A stretch of DNA of 64,000 nt from Prunella strophiata (taxonomy: Eukaryota > Chordata > Aves > Passeriformes > Prunellidae), in assembly GCA_036583965.1 (NCBI GenBank), contig JAZBQD010000019.1, positions 4,255,530 through 4,319,529 on the forward strand. The letters are read 5' to 3'. Every line of letters begins with the position of its first letter. Within the stretch, counting starts at the first letter, position 1. Of the stretch, positions 12,325 through 23,156 are shown one piece after another. Both the position numbers and the translations under genes were made by a program. Below the pieces are notes generated by a model. It had not been told where the DNA came from, did not search any database, and was given only the letters and a program-made list of their open reading frames with translations.

Positions 12325-12954
12325 CCTGTAGATCCCAATCTGGAGCATTCCATGGGCCACAAAATCTCTCCTGCCCCACACTCCAGAAGCAGCAGGAGAG
12401 TAAATCCCAAGGCAACACAGCAAGGTGAGCCCTGCAGCAAACACTGGGTGTTCACTCTGGCTCTTCCCAGGAAGCAAAGAATGAGCCACAACAATTCCAG
12501 CCCGTGCTGGGGGTTTGCTGCCACACTTCAGCCAGCCCTTGGACCATGACCAAGGTCCATTTGATCTCCAAAGCTGCACCAGCTTGAGTTGCAATGAGGC
12601 CACTCTGGCCAGCAAAGCTTCTGCTGCAAGATTCACATGCCTACAAAGAGATTTTGCTTTGTTTTCCTCCTGAAAGCCCAAAAACTTCCATAAAACATCC
12701 TTTGTGTCATTTTCCTCCCACGTTACCTCTCCCCCATCTTTGCTTTGTGTCTGGCACAATGCTGCCACCAAATTCCACAAAAGCCCCACCTTAAACAATT
12801 TGCTCAAGCAAAAATCTACTCCTGCCCCTGCCCAGCTACATTGGATTCTGCAGGAAAACTTGGAGCATCATCATGCACTAAGAAAGGATGGAGAGGAAAT
12901 GTGCCCCCTGGTTTTCTTTTATCCATGACCATGCATGGAACAAAATGAGCTCAC
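12325..12954. other. Intergenic sequence, no gene seen
   Basis: Unique sequence. Open frames here extend out of the minisatellite and are not credible genes. Confidence 0.5.
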
Positions 12955-13208
12955 TGGAGAGGGGACTCTAGCCAGGAACTGTGGTGATAGGACAAGGAGA
13001 AATGGGTTAAGACTGAAAGAAGGGAAATTTAAGTCAGATGAACAGAACAAATTCTTCCCTGTGAGGGTGGGGGGCCCTGGCACAGGGTGCCCAGAGAAGC
13101 TGTGGCTGTCCCTGGATCCCTGGCAGTGCCCAAGGCCAGGTTGGATGGGGCTTGGAGCCACCTGGGGCAGTGGAAGGTGTCCCTGCCCAAACCATTCTGT
13201 GATTCTAC
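12955..13208 (+). mobile_element. CR1 LINE 3' fragment, plus orientation
   Basis: Blocks GATAGGACAAGGAGAAATGG, AATTCTTCCCTGTGAGGGTG, GCACAGGGTGCCCAGAGAAG and GGAAGGTGTCCCTGCCC are followed by AACCATTCTGTGATTCTAC, which retains part of the terminal ATTCTGTG octamers. Internal deletion has removed the TTGGAACTGGATGATC block. Confidence 0.92.
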
Positions 13209-13429
13209 ACCTGTCCAATTCTAGGTGGGATTTGCAATAAATCTCCCTTTATCCCCAGAGAGGGGCTGCAGGATTCCTTTACACACCCTTGTAAACTTAA
13301 AGCAACCCAGCACTCTGAGTAGCTGGACTACTGACACCTGATCCAAAGAGCAAGGCCACTGCATTAAATACTCTGCACCTTTTTAATTCCAGTGGCCTTA
13401 TTTCAAGCATTCAATATTTTCCTCTCATT

Positions 13430-13735
13430 TTTGACTCAACTTATTTTTAGCTATTTTTTTTTCCACTGTCAAATGTATTGAAGCTGACATAATTATCGCT
13501 CTGCCTCCCCCAAAGGCATGTATTTACCTACTTGTTAAAAGGCTTTTTCCATGCTGCCATGCTGTTGCTGTGACAAGATGACTTTGAAGGCACAGTAGGT
13601 AAAATAATATTGTATATTGCACAGCAACCCCAACAACGAAATGTTAATTTAACCAATAAAGTAACCACATGGTAATTATAATAATCACTGTTCCTTATCT
13701 CTTAACAGGGCTAAAAGTGGAATTCAGATTTGCCA
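13430..13735. promoter_or_regulatory. Candidate conserved non-coding element
   Basis: Repeat-free AT-rich block with no long frame. It contains ATAATTATCG, TGTTAATTTAACC (palindromic TTAATTAA-like core) and GGTAATTATAATAATC. The dense TAAT/ATTA cores recall homeodomain-bound enhancers. This is inference only. Confidence 0.25.
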
Positions 13736-15729
13736 TGTAGTGCGTGTCAGCTCAGAAATTACTACACAAATCACTCAGAGCAGGGAAGTTTTTAGCCCCA
13801 CCACCTCTAACTCATGGGAAGGATTCTCTGGAGAGTTCAACGTGGTCTCAGAGCCATCATCTTCCTCCCCCAGCTCCCTCCTGCCCCAGCATCACTCTGG
13901 CAACGAATCACCCAGGGGCTGTGCAGGGACAGCCTCTCTGAGCAGGTAATTAGGATTTAGCCATCATCCCTTTGTGCTTCCAAACCTCTCTGCTGGCTTT
14001 GAGACTCCCACCCTGCTTCTCATTCCCAATGTCACACAAATAAATGGATGCCAAGTTCTCTTTGAGACTCAGAAACGAGTTACCAAAAATAAAGTAAATC
14101 TGTGGCAGTGATGGGCACCTCAGAAGGCAGAGAGCTCACAGAGGGAAAGAAAGGCAAGGAGAGGGATGGAGAGGCTTTTTGTGTTTGTAGGCATGGCAAA
14201 AAAATGCTTTTTGCCCTTTTGCTGAGCAGCAAGTTTGGAGAAGTGTGGTGCAGTGCAGCTTGAGGGAGGATGATCCAAAGCTGTACAAGGGAATTAGCAG
14301 GGCTTAGTCCATGGCTGCTCCCCAAAATGGCAAGGCAGGAGCATCTCAGGGTGGGTACCTCAGCCCCAGAGAGGAAGGGGCTGGAGCTGCACATCCCAGT
14401 GCCTGCATGGCACTGAAGGGACCCCAGCCTGTGCCCAGGGTCCCACAGGGATTCCCCAGGACTGCTTGGGAGCCATGCCCAGCTCAAGCACAACCATGCC
14501 CTTCTCCTGCCTTTACAACCCCTCCCATGGCAGGGATGGGATAATCCAGCTGGGACAACCCTCCCAGCTTAAAAACCTCTGCTGGGAATGTGCCACAAAT
14601 CCCCCTGGGATGTGGAACACATAGTCCTGCACAGCTGGGACAGGGGCAGCTGCAGACAGAAGACCCCATAACCCCATAACAACACCATGGGGTCATTCCT
14701 GCTCCTGCTCCTGCCCCTGCTCCTGCTCCTGCTCCTGCTCCAGGATGTGGCTTCCAGACCAAAGCTGCCTGGCCAGGAGCCCCTTGGTAAAGCAAGGATC
14801 TGTAAGTGATCCCAAGGAGGTCCTGACATCCCCTACAGAGGGGCTTTTTGGGGATAATTCTGTTACAGCTGAGCAGTGTTGAGATTCTCCAACACCACGA
14901 GTCTGTGTGAGGTCCGAAAACAGATTTTTCCCTTCTCACATTTTATGGGGTGTGGAAATAAAGCCAATTCCCATCCCAGGCCAAATCCCCCAGCCAGATG
15001 CCAATCTGGCTCCTGACTGTGATCCTCAAGCTGATATTAACTTGACACAGAGGCAGCAGCAGAAATGAGGAATTTGAAGAGCAGGCCTGAGTCCATGCTA
15101 GTCAGAGTTTGGAATTTTAGTCCAGAACTTTTGATCTAAAAATTGATCTGTGGCTTTGCAACACACCTCAGGAGCCACCATTAAACATCAGAATACCTAA
15201 TGCTTGCTCTGGGCAGATTTTCAAGATCTCAGCCTTCCTCTTCCCTTAAAAAGTCCTGGAAGCAGCAATATTTCAGGAAACCTTGGTAAATACTGGGCTG
15301 CACTGACCAAACCACCCCAGGAGAAAGTGAAGCAGCTCTTGGCTTGGCCAGTGGGTGTTGTCAGCCAGGGCTCAGGTTGTTCTTTTGCCAATATCAATCC
15401 AGCAAGATATTTCTTATATTTCCCATTTCTACTCCCAAAGTTGATCTTTCTCCTTTTTTCTGCTCTGGGGCTATGGCAGGGGCTGGACACCAGAGAATTC
15501 CCCACTGGTGACTCCATCCTCTCCTCAGGCTAATGAGGAAATGCAGCAGTAACTCTTTCCTCTGTGTTAAATAGAGGGGGGTTAAGCCATCCCCACATGG
15601 CTTCTCCTCACCCCAACACTCCCAAGAGCATTTTAACACCAAATCCACAGCACCTGTGGCACTCCCCAGGCCTCAGTGGTGACAAACCTTCATTGTCACC
15701 TGCAAATGCCACTTTGTGCATTCTGGGGA
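13736..15729. other. Intergenic sequence, no gene seen
   Basis: Moderately GC-rich unique sequence with overlapping chance frames on both strands. The only recognisable element is the CTGCTC hexamer run listed separately. Confidence 0.5.
14697..14741. repeat. (CCTGCT)n hexanucleotide repeat
   Basis: About seven hexamers, one changed to CCTGCC. On the minus strand it translates as an alternating GA or RS dipeptide, so frames crossing it look artificially structured. Confidence 0.9.
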
Positions 15730-16080
15730 CTAACGGTGAGAAAATGTAGCCGTGCCTCTTTTTAATTTTCTCATCAGATTAGAGGCATGCACGTGGCAGG
15801 GGTTAATTGCCAGCAACTTTAATTGTTACCCTATGACTCCTGCTTCCCTCGTGTGTTAGTGGCACACAGTCAGGGCTAATAGTGAGAAAATTTGACTGTA
15901 GCTCCACCACTCTCTCTTCATTAGGCTAATGGAACATTTTCCTCTCATTTTCTCCCCGGGGTAGCTGTAGGAGTGCTACCTTATAATTGTTGCTCTTACT
16001 GTAATTGGCAGTAGTAGGAGGATGTATAATCTCATTGTCTTTCCTGTGCAGTGCTAGATTTATTTATGACCTATTGACAA
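15730..16080. promoter_or_regulatory. Candidate homeodomain-rich enhancer with internal duplication
   Basis: Repeat-free block with at least eight TAAT/ATTA cores (15,803; 15,820; 15,877; 15,919-15,930; 15,984; 16,002; 16,026). A motif CTAAYRGTGAGAAAATKT occurs at 15,730 and again at 15,877, suggesting an old internal duplication of about 147 bp. No coding frame is present. Enhancer function is inferred. Confidence 0.35.
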
Positions 16081-16558
16081 TTCCCAGCCAGCAGCTGTAG
16101 CACAGTGAGGGCTGCATTAGCCTTCCCCCCCAGCAAAGGGGAGACTGCACAAAGGCTGTGATTAACCAGAAAGAACAGGAGCACAAGATGTCCCACAGGA
16201 CCAAATGTTAACATCAGGACCAGCAAACAAAGGCACTGCTGACCCTGAAGGGATGCTGGGATCCAAGTTCCCAGGACTCACAACAACCTCTGTGGGTTCT
16301 CATCTCACTGGCAAAACACAAAGGGTTAAATTCATCTTCAGAGCTGCTTCAGCACATTGACACCAAAAGTGGTCCAGGCTGTGTTCCACACTGCCTTCCA
16401 CCACAGCTGGGTGAGAAAATGAGGAAATGTTCTCAAATGTCCTCAAAGCCTGCAGGTGAGGGGGGATATTCCAGCCCCACTCAGCAAAGCACTTAAACTT
16501 GTGCTTCATTTTCAAATTCTTGCTTTGGGGTTTTGCTTCACAGGGCCCTAAACTGGTT
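16081..16558. other. Intergenic sequence, no gene seen
   Basis: Unique sequence without a recognisable gene or repeat. Confidence 0.5.
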
Positions 16559-16722
16559 TGGATGACTTCACTTCTCCAGGCTGTAACAGTTTGTGTCATC
16601 ATTGAACACAATCACAAAGTCTCTGGACTCATGGATAAAAAAAGGCTAATAAATTTAAATAAAGGAGTACGTGTGACTGAAGGGACACTTCTCAAGCTCG
16701 TAACGTTTGTTCATCATTGAAC
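16559..16722. repeat. Duplicated segment, copy A
   Basis: It holds GGATGACTTCACTTCTCC (16,559), then a body ending CACAATCACA, then AAAAAAGGCTAATAAA...GGAGTAC (about 16,637-16,670). A second, degraded form of the same body follows (16,687-16,722), and then a minus-strand CR1. The same parts recur at 19,211-19,330, also just before a minus CR1. The segment is not from a family that I can name. Confidence 0.75.
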
Positions 16723-16846
16723 ATCACAGAGTCCAGGATGGTTGGGTTGAGGGACTTAAAGCTCACCCAGTTCCAGCTCATCCACCTTCCACAGGCCAGG
16801 CTGCTCCAAGCCCTGTCCAACCTGGCTTTGAACAAACCTGATCCTT
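16723..16846 (-). mobile_element. CR1 LINE 3' fragment, minus orientation
   Basis: CCAGGATGGTTGGGTTGAGG, then TTAAAGCTCACCCAGTTCC and CACAGGCCAGGCTGCTCC: a truncated CR1 3' end. It closely matches the copy at 19,331-19,445, including the shared variant CTCATCCACCTTCCACAGG, so the two derive from one duplicated insertion. Confidence 0.9.
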
Positions 16847-18054
16847 CCTCCCAAACACAACTCTTGGATGCAGAAGCAGCTTGTAGGTCATGGCTGCTGT
16901 TGTCAGGTGGCTGGAAAATAATACTTTTTCCATGGATGACACCCTGCAAGCAGCTATTTCATCACAAGGCTGGCAGAGACCTTATTTATGGCTCCATGTC
17001 TTTTCTACCTAGAAGCTGCTGCTTCTTTTGTCCCCTGCTGCCTGAGGAAAGCTCTTTGCTTTTAGTCACAGCAGAGTTTTCATAGCAGCAGCCTCAGACC
17101 TTTAGAAAGTTGGGGTCAGGGCAAGCCATGAGCTCTCCAGGCTGGAGGAACATTGTCCTGTGAACAGGCATTTATCCAGTGGCCCCAACAGAGGCAGGAT
17201 CAGGCCCTGAGACCCTGAAACCGCTGGGTTATCCTGATTGTTCCTCAGGTGGAGAAAATAAATAGAGGTAGGTCAGGCTCAGAGCTGGGATGAAGCTCAT
17301 GCAGAACACTCTCATCATGTTTTTCCAGTGGCTGAAATGATGCTCTTTTTTCCACCTCTCATCCTCAAGGCTGAATCAATCAAAGCAACCCTTGGAAAAT
17401 CCCTGTGTCTCCAGAACAGGGAGCACATGAAAAGCAAATCTCTGTCCTCCATGCTGTTAGCTTTATTTATTTATTTTCCCATCTTCTTGCTGTTTAAAAA
17501 AAAAAAAAAAAAAAAAAGAGTACCAAATAAACAAATAAATAAATAAGAGGGAAGCAAAGATAAAAATACTGACCCAAATCCACTAGCAAACTAGCAAAGC
17601 AAAAAATAAAACAAAAGAAAGAGGGAGGGCACCACAAGATGCATCCTGGTTCTGTGCTCACGCTCTCAACAAGGGTCCTGCTCACCTCCCTGCTGCTCAG
17701 CCAGGTCTGTCTGTGCTCCCATCCCTTCCCAGCTCAGGAAATGCAGGTTTAGGGCTGGTCAAGGGCATTCCATAGCAGGCAGGATTTTCCCTCACAAAGG
17801 AATTTGCCAGCTAGGCCCCAGAAGATGACCCAGGTAATGAGCTTTGTCATTTGTGGCGTGCAGGAGCTATTTTGGGAGCCAAACCAGCTTTTGTGCTCTG
17901 CTGAAATGCTTTGAACTCAGAGGGGCTGTCTCAGGGATGCCTCTGACAGTGAGAGCCATAACACCCACCCTGACACCTCTAGCACAGCTCCTGGGGGAAG
18001 CTTTCCCAGGAAAGGCTGGGATTTTCCAAGGGAATCTGATCTTTGGGTGGGACA
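16847..18054. other. Intergenic sequence with a 22-nt poly-A run
   Basis: Unique sequence. A run of 22 A lies at 17,496-17,517, followed by an AAATAAATAAAT stretch. No gene was recognised. Confidence 0.5.
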
Positions 18055-18227
18055 GGAGATCCAGGCTCCCCAGGGAAGTGCTCCAGGCACCAAACCAGCC
18101 AGAGTTCAAGGAGGAGTTGGACAATGCTCTCAGGCACAGGGTGGGATTCCTTGGGGCTGTGCAGGGCCAGGAGTTGGACTGGATGCTCCTTGTGGGTCCC
18201 TCCCAATCCAGGATATTCTGTGATTGT
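18055..18227 (+). mobile_element. CR1 LINE 3' fragment, plus orientation, divergent subfamily
   Basis: AAGGAGGAGTTGGACAATGC, GGAGTTGGACTGGATGCTCC and TTGTGGGTCCCTCCCAATCC, then ATATTCTGTGATTG. This is the CR1 3' end of the subfamily ending ...TTCCAACTCAGGATATTCTATG. The copy may begin earlier, around 17,990. Confidence 0.8.
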
Positions 18228-18571
18228 CTGATCCTGCCCATCCAGAGGCAGAGATGCTGGAGATGGGGCAGCCCATGCTCAGCTGCAGCCTGGTGGGAAG
18301 CCCAGAGCATGAAGATGCTCTGCAGGAGCAAGAATCTTCATGGGCTGTCCCATGGCAGCAGCAACCCTGGGAGGCCCCATGGTGGCCCTGGGAAATCAAA
18401 ATGCTCCAAGTGAAATCATTCATGGTTCATCCAGAGGAGATGGACACAAAAGCTCTCCTGAGCCCTGCATATCCCAACACAGGGACACAGCTTTGGAATC
18501 CCACCATTGATCCCACTCCTTGCTCTTTGTCCATGTCCAGGCCCTGCTTGTCCTTCCCAGCCCTGTAATGG
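18228..18571. other. Intergenic sequence, no gene seen
   Basis: Unique sequence between two CR1 fragments. No gene or repeat was recognised. Confidence 0.5.
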
Positions 18572-18765
18572 GGTCAACAGAATCCCAGAATGGTTTTGGT
18601 TGGAAGAAACCTTCAAGATCATCCAGTTCCATCCCCTCTGCCATGATCAGGGACACCTTCCACTAGCCCAGGTTGCTCCAAACCCCATCCAGCCTGGCCT
18701 GGAACACTGCCAGGGGTGGGGTACCCACCCTTTCCTGGGTGACCTCCTCCAGGGCCTCCCAGTCT
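18572..18765 (-). mobile_element. CR1 LINE 3' fragment, minus orientation
   Basis: CAGAATCCCAGAATGGTTTTG, then GGTTGGAAGAAACCTTCAAG, GGGACACCTTCCACTAGCCC and CTGGCCTGGAACACTGCC: a 190-bp truncated CR1 3' end. Confidence 0.92.
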
Positions 18766-19210
18766 GATCCTCACTGGATGCCAGTGGAAGTTTTACTTCC
18801 ATGAGAGGCAAAACCAGCCCTTATCAGCCCAGGATCAGCCCCTGCCCAGAGCAGCACACACGTGTTGACAGACAGGATGGATTTTCATGTCAGAAGAGTG
18901 GTTTTGCTTATCTTCCACTGCACACAGATGAGCTTATTACAGCAAAGTAGGTCAGGCACATGACATAACAGTGTGATCTGTGTGAAAGGCACTGGGAGGT
19001 GTTCATTGTGCTGAGACACTCCACTCCTGATGGATTTATTCCACTTCACACAAAAAGACTCGGCCAGAGCCAAATCCCCCCAACAAAGCCAGGAGCAAGC
19101 TGCCCACTAACTTCAGTGAGACCAAGATTTCAGCATCAGTCCCTGGTTTCTGCAGAGAATATTTAAAGGACTCCACAAAAGGAATTACTACCTCTGGACT
19201 TCTGTGGAAA
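18766..19210. other. Intergenic sequence, no gene seen
   Basis: Unique sequence without a recognisable gene or repeat. Confidence 0.5.
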
Positions 19211-19330
19211 ATAAAAAAGAAGGCTAATAAAATTAAAAATAAATAAAGGAGTACCGTGCTGACTTCAGAAGGAGGATGACTTCACTTCTCCAGGCTGTAA
19301 CAGTTTGTGTCATCACTGAACACAATCACA
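19211..19330. repeat. Duplicated segment, copy B
   Basis: AAAAAAGAAGGCTAATAAAA...GGAGTACC (19,211-19,255) is followed by GGATGACTTCACTTCTCC...CACAATCACA (19,274-19,329). It matches parts of 16,559-16,722 about 2.6 kb upstream, with a cleaner order, so it is probably nearer the ancestral unit. It leads directly into a minus CR1, as copy A does. Confidence 0.75.
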
Positions 19331-19445
19331 CAGTCCCAGGATGGTTTGGGTTGGAAGGGACCTTAAAGCTCACCCAGTTCCAGCTCATCCACCTTCCACA
19401 GGCCAGGCTGCTCCAAGCCCTGTCCAACCTGGCTTTGAACACTTC
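19331..19445 (-). mobile_element. CR1 LINE 3' fragment, minus orientation, cut by an LTR
   Basis: CACAGTCCCAGGATGGTTTG, then GGTTGGAAGGGACCTTAAAG and the same CTCATCCACCTTCCACAGG variant as the copy at 16,723. It stops at GAACACTTC, where an LTR begins. Confidence 0.92.
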
Positions 19446-19787
19446 TGCCATGTGGCAATCACATATTTCTCTGAACAGAGAGAGACAGAGTTTTCCCAGG
19501 ATTTTCCTGGGACAGCTGTGAGAAGCTGTGGGAAACTTAGAGAGAAGAATCCAAACAATTATTATCTCTCTTTCTGTAACCACTGTTTATAGATGTGATT
19601 CTCCAGAGTGTGCTACTCATAGTTCACCAATAGTGTGAAAGAAGATTCCTAAAGGCCAATCAAGTCTTCAGTCCACCATTGTTTCTATAAGAACTGTAGA
19701 TTTCTAACAATAAAGTGTTTTTTCATGCCTTCTGATGATGGAGTCTGTGTATCACCTGTCCCTGATACCCCATCAATAATGCTACCA
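19446..19787 (+). mobile_element. Solo endogenous-retrovirus LTR
   Basis: A 342-bp element starts TGCCATGTGG and ends GCTACCA. It is flanked by near-identical 6-bp sequences CACTTC (19,440-19,445) and CACTTG (19,788-19,793), a target-site duplication with one change. A poly-A signal AATAAA at 19,709-19,714 followed by a T/G-rich stretch gives plus orientation. No gag, pol or env frame adjoins it, so it is a solo LTR. A 6-bp duplication is typical of class II (ERVK-like) insertions, so that class is inferred. Confidence 0.75.
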
Positions 19788-19793
19788 CACTTG

Positions 19794-20554
19794 TAGCTCT
19801 GCAGGAACATCAACAGCCACATCTGTGCCTCCATCCAGCTCAAAATTAACCAGGTTTTCTCCTCCCTCATTCCCATCCCTGACCTGGCTGGCCACAGCAC
19901 AGATGCTGATACAGGCCTGAAGGCTGGACTCAGCCCAGGACTTCATTTCACCTCCCAGACAGAAGATTATTCTCATTTAGGCATCAGCAAGGCCTGACTC
20001 CTCGCTGGTGAGCAGCTGGAAGTGGCACCCCCTCCAAGAGGTGTCAGATGCAGCAGAAGATGCCTGCCCTGGGCTGGCAGAGATAATCTCTCCCTCCCTG
20101 GTGACAGGCACCATCCAACGTTAGCAAATCCAGCTCGTGGCTCGTGCTCAATCAGCAGCTTATTTAGAAAAGTCAGTTTGCTAATTGAGAAAAGTTTAAT
20201 GAATTTTTGGTGTACAGGAAAAAAAAAAAAAAAAAAAGATTACTTTATATTACCAATGTGTTCATTTGAAAAATTCATTACATTTATGTATTGTGTTTTC
20301 ATGTAAATACCTCAGCCAAAATGTATTAGCAAAGAATACAATATTATGGTTCATGGTTCATGTGGTATCTGAAAGGAATAATTGTATAACTAATCAGTGA
20401 AAACAAAGTAAATGTTCCTCTTGAGCTTGTACAATAAAAAACTGAATTAAAACTATTCAGGCTCAAAAATGCAAATATGCCATGTTTCCCATCAGGAAGA
20501 AAATAAAAAAAAAATTAATATTTAGAAACCCACCTGCAGTCCTGGGTTCAGGTC
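19794..20554. other. Intergenic sequence, AT-rich toward the right
   Basis: Unique sequence. A pure A run lies at 20,219-20,237. From about 20,150 to 20,470 it is AT-rich and free of recognisable repeats. No gene was seen. Confidence 0.5.
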
Positions 20555-21035
20555 TGAGGGCCCCAGCTTGAGGAGGCTGTGGAGATGCTGGAGTGAGCCC
20601 AGAGGAAGCCACAAACATTCTCCAGGGGCTGGAGCCAGGCTGGGAGAGCTGGGAGTGCTCACCTGGAGGGGAGAAGGCTCCAGGGAGAGCTCAGAGCCCC
20701 TGGCAGGGCCTGGAGGGGCTCCAGGAGAGCTGGAGAGGGACTGGGGACAAGGGATGGAGGGACAGGACACAGGGAATGGCTCCCAGTGCCAGAGGGCAGG
20801 GATGGATGGGAGACTGGGAAGGAATTCTTCCCTGGGAGGGTGGGGAGGCCCTGGCACAGGGTGCCCAGAGCAGCTGTGGCTGCCCCTGGATCCCTGGAAG
20901 TGCCCAAGGCCAGGCTGGACAGGGCTTGGAGCAGCCTGGGACAGAGGAAAGTGTCCTTTCCAGAGGAAAGGGAGTGGAACTGGGTGGACTTTAAGGTCCC
21001 TTTCCAACCCAAACCATTCTGGGGTTCTGGAATTC
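20555..21035 (+). mobile_element. CR1 LINE 3' portion, plus orientation (about 480 bp)
   Basis: GCTGTGGAGATGCTGGAGTG leads to CCCCTGGCAGGGCCTGGAGG, AGGAATTCTTCCCTGGGAGG, GCACAGGGTGCCCAGAGCAG, GGACTTTAAGGTCCCTTTCC and AACCCAAACCATTCTGG. It is one of the longer CR1 copies in the window. All is 3' UTR-type sequence with no reverse transcriptase. Confidence 0.92.
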
Positions 21036-22554
21036 AAGGATCCAGGGTCTCTGGGATTTTCTGACAGTCTCATCACAAGGCACTGCCCCAGTGTTTGTTC
21101 AAACCACTTCCCTGTCCTACAGCCCCACCAAACAGCTCAGGCCTAGGCTTGGGTAGCTCAGTTTTGGGGGTGGTTTTTAAATGCAACCTTCTCAAATGAT
21201 CCCTCCAGTTAGGGCAGAATGGGAACAAGGTGATTAACACACAGGAACAACCCCAGGATCCCTGAGAGAACAACCTGCTGCTGAAGTATGTGTTTGAATG
21301 CACCCAAAGCAGACAACTGATGTAATTAATTTGTAATTCCACTTCAATGCCAGTGATTTCCCATCCATTTACCTCTTTTCATGTACATATGTAGCTCAGA
21401 CTGGCAGCATGAGACAGCTTTTCTCAGGGATGTCTCAGGGATCCCTGTCCTCACCCAGCCTGCTCTGAAACCCACAGATCAGAGCTACATTGAGATGATT
21501 TTTGGGAAGCAGAGGGTCTGCAGGAGCAGCACAGCCCGTGGAGTTTGTACAGCAGGGCCACAGCCTCTGTGTTCTCCAGAGGGCAGATGAGAAGGAGGGG
21601 AAAAACCAAGGGAAATCCTCCTGACTCTGGGCACTCCCAAAAATAGGGAAAAAAGAGGTTTTGCTCAGACTATGAGGAATTCAGTGGGCTCACTGATGCT
21701 GTGTCTCTGTTGGACCCCAGGACTTTGGACAATGCACAGTGGAGCCTCCTGGATGGGATCTGCATGTCCTGACAGCAAAGGGAAAAAAAAATTTAAAGGG
21801 AAGGAAAAGGGAAAAAATCCACTTTCAGCACCACTGGTGACATTCTGATTTTCACAGCCAATTGCCAACAGTTCTTTCCTCACTCAGTACAAGCAGGGCT
21901 GATGAGATTTCACCTGAGCTGCCAGCAGGGAAGGGGTTTGCTGCTCCTTCAGCAAAACCCCAAAGAGCAGAGGCAGAGCAGCTCCAGCCCCCAGAGCAGA
22001 GTGGGAGATGGAGAGCACCCAAAGCTGCTCACCTGGGCAGGATGAGGAGGCAGCTCCCAGCATAAACAAAGTCATAGAGGATGCCCTGTGTGGGGTGACA
22101 CAAATCCCACAACTCTCAATGAACTGGGGACCCCAAACCCCCTTCCCCAGCCCAGCAGCTGGAGTTTCCCTTTTCCCAGAACCAGGCTCATTCCCGAGGC
22201 ACAGCGGTAAATTATTCACTGCCTCAGGGCTGATGAAAGCACTCAGGAAGGCTCTCACAGCATCCCTGGGGGCTGCTGCAGGATCCTGGATCATTGAGCT
22301 GGAGGGAAGGAGCTGCCAAGTCCCCGGGGCTCCTGCTGGCCCCGAGCAGCGTGCACTGGCTCTGTGCAGCCACAAGAGTGTGCCTGCACCACAGCTTTGG
22401 GAAAATGAAGCTGTGGTGATGCTAAAAAGTCTCCTCCTCTGCCAGAGAAGGGTTCTGGCTCTGCCCTCCTGCCCACACGGGATCCCCCTCTCTTTAAGGA
22501 CCAGCCGTGGCTCTTGGCTGGAGGGAAAGGTTAGGAATTTTGGAGCAGCTGCTT
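21036..22554. other. Intergenic sequence, no gene seen
   Basis: Unique sequence. Frames reaching 190 codons (22,008-22,583) lack domain similarity, and they overlap opposing frames. No gene was called. Confidence 0.5.
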
Positions 22555-22565
22555 TTTTCTGCCTC

Positions 22566-23145
22566 TGTCAAGGTCGGGATTGAAGAGCTCAAGACAATGT
22601 TTTGTGTTCAGTCTCAGGTGTTTATTATTTCTTATCTATGTTACAGTCTCACAAGCAGTGAGTTCTGCAGTATTTCACTAACAAGCTACAAAATGGCTCA
22701 CTATCTTTTTTTACAAGGTCTTTTAAGGAAAAACTATCCAATTAAGAAATGGCACCTAAATTATTTTCACTTTTAACCCAGTAACTAATCACTCAAAGTC
22801 TGCAATGTGGACTTTTCTGTCCAATTACAAAATACACCCAAACCCATGAAGAAGGAAGAAGAAGGTGAAGAAGAAGGACCAGCCTCTGCCCTAAAACCTC
22901 CATCTTGCTTTGAATTTATTACTATATTCTAAAACCTTAAACTCTAAGTTTTCCACCCTGTGAAATTACACACTTCTAAACAACTACAGACCTGTAATCT
23001 CAGTCTATCAATCAATTTTGGAAGCCTTCTCCACAGCCTCAGGTCAAATGTAGAATTCTCTTGTTGGTCTGTGCCCTTCAGCAGAAAGTTTAAAATTTTC
23101 AGCATCCAGGGTTCCAACAGCAGTCTTTTGTTGTCTGGGTAGGCA
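22566..23145 (-). mobile_element. Solo LTR with unusually long flanking direct repeats
   Basis: A 580-bp block begins TGTCAAGG and ends GTAGGCA (TG...CA ends). It is flanked by identical TTTTCTGCCTC at 22,555-22,565 and 23,146-23,156. TTTATT at 22,621-22,626 reads AATAAA on the minus strand near one end, so the LTR points left. The content resembles a widespread passerine LTR as I remember it (an AAGAAGG-rich block near 22,850-22,880, CCTCCATCTTGCTTTGAAT). An 11-bp flanking repeat is longer than the usual 4-6 bp. Confidence 0.7.
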
Positions 23146-23156
23146 TTTTCTGCCTC

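Noticed and set aside
12006..12807. Minus-strand frames with KITPKRSP-type repeats (up to 219 codons)
   Set aside because: They are produced by the TTTTGGGG minisatellite and continue into unrelated sequence without domain similarity.
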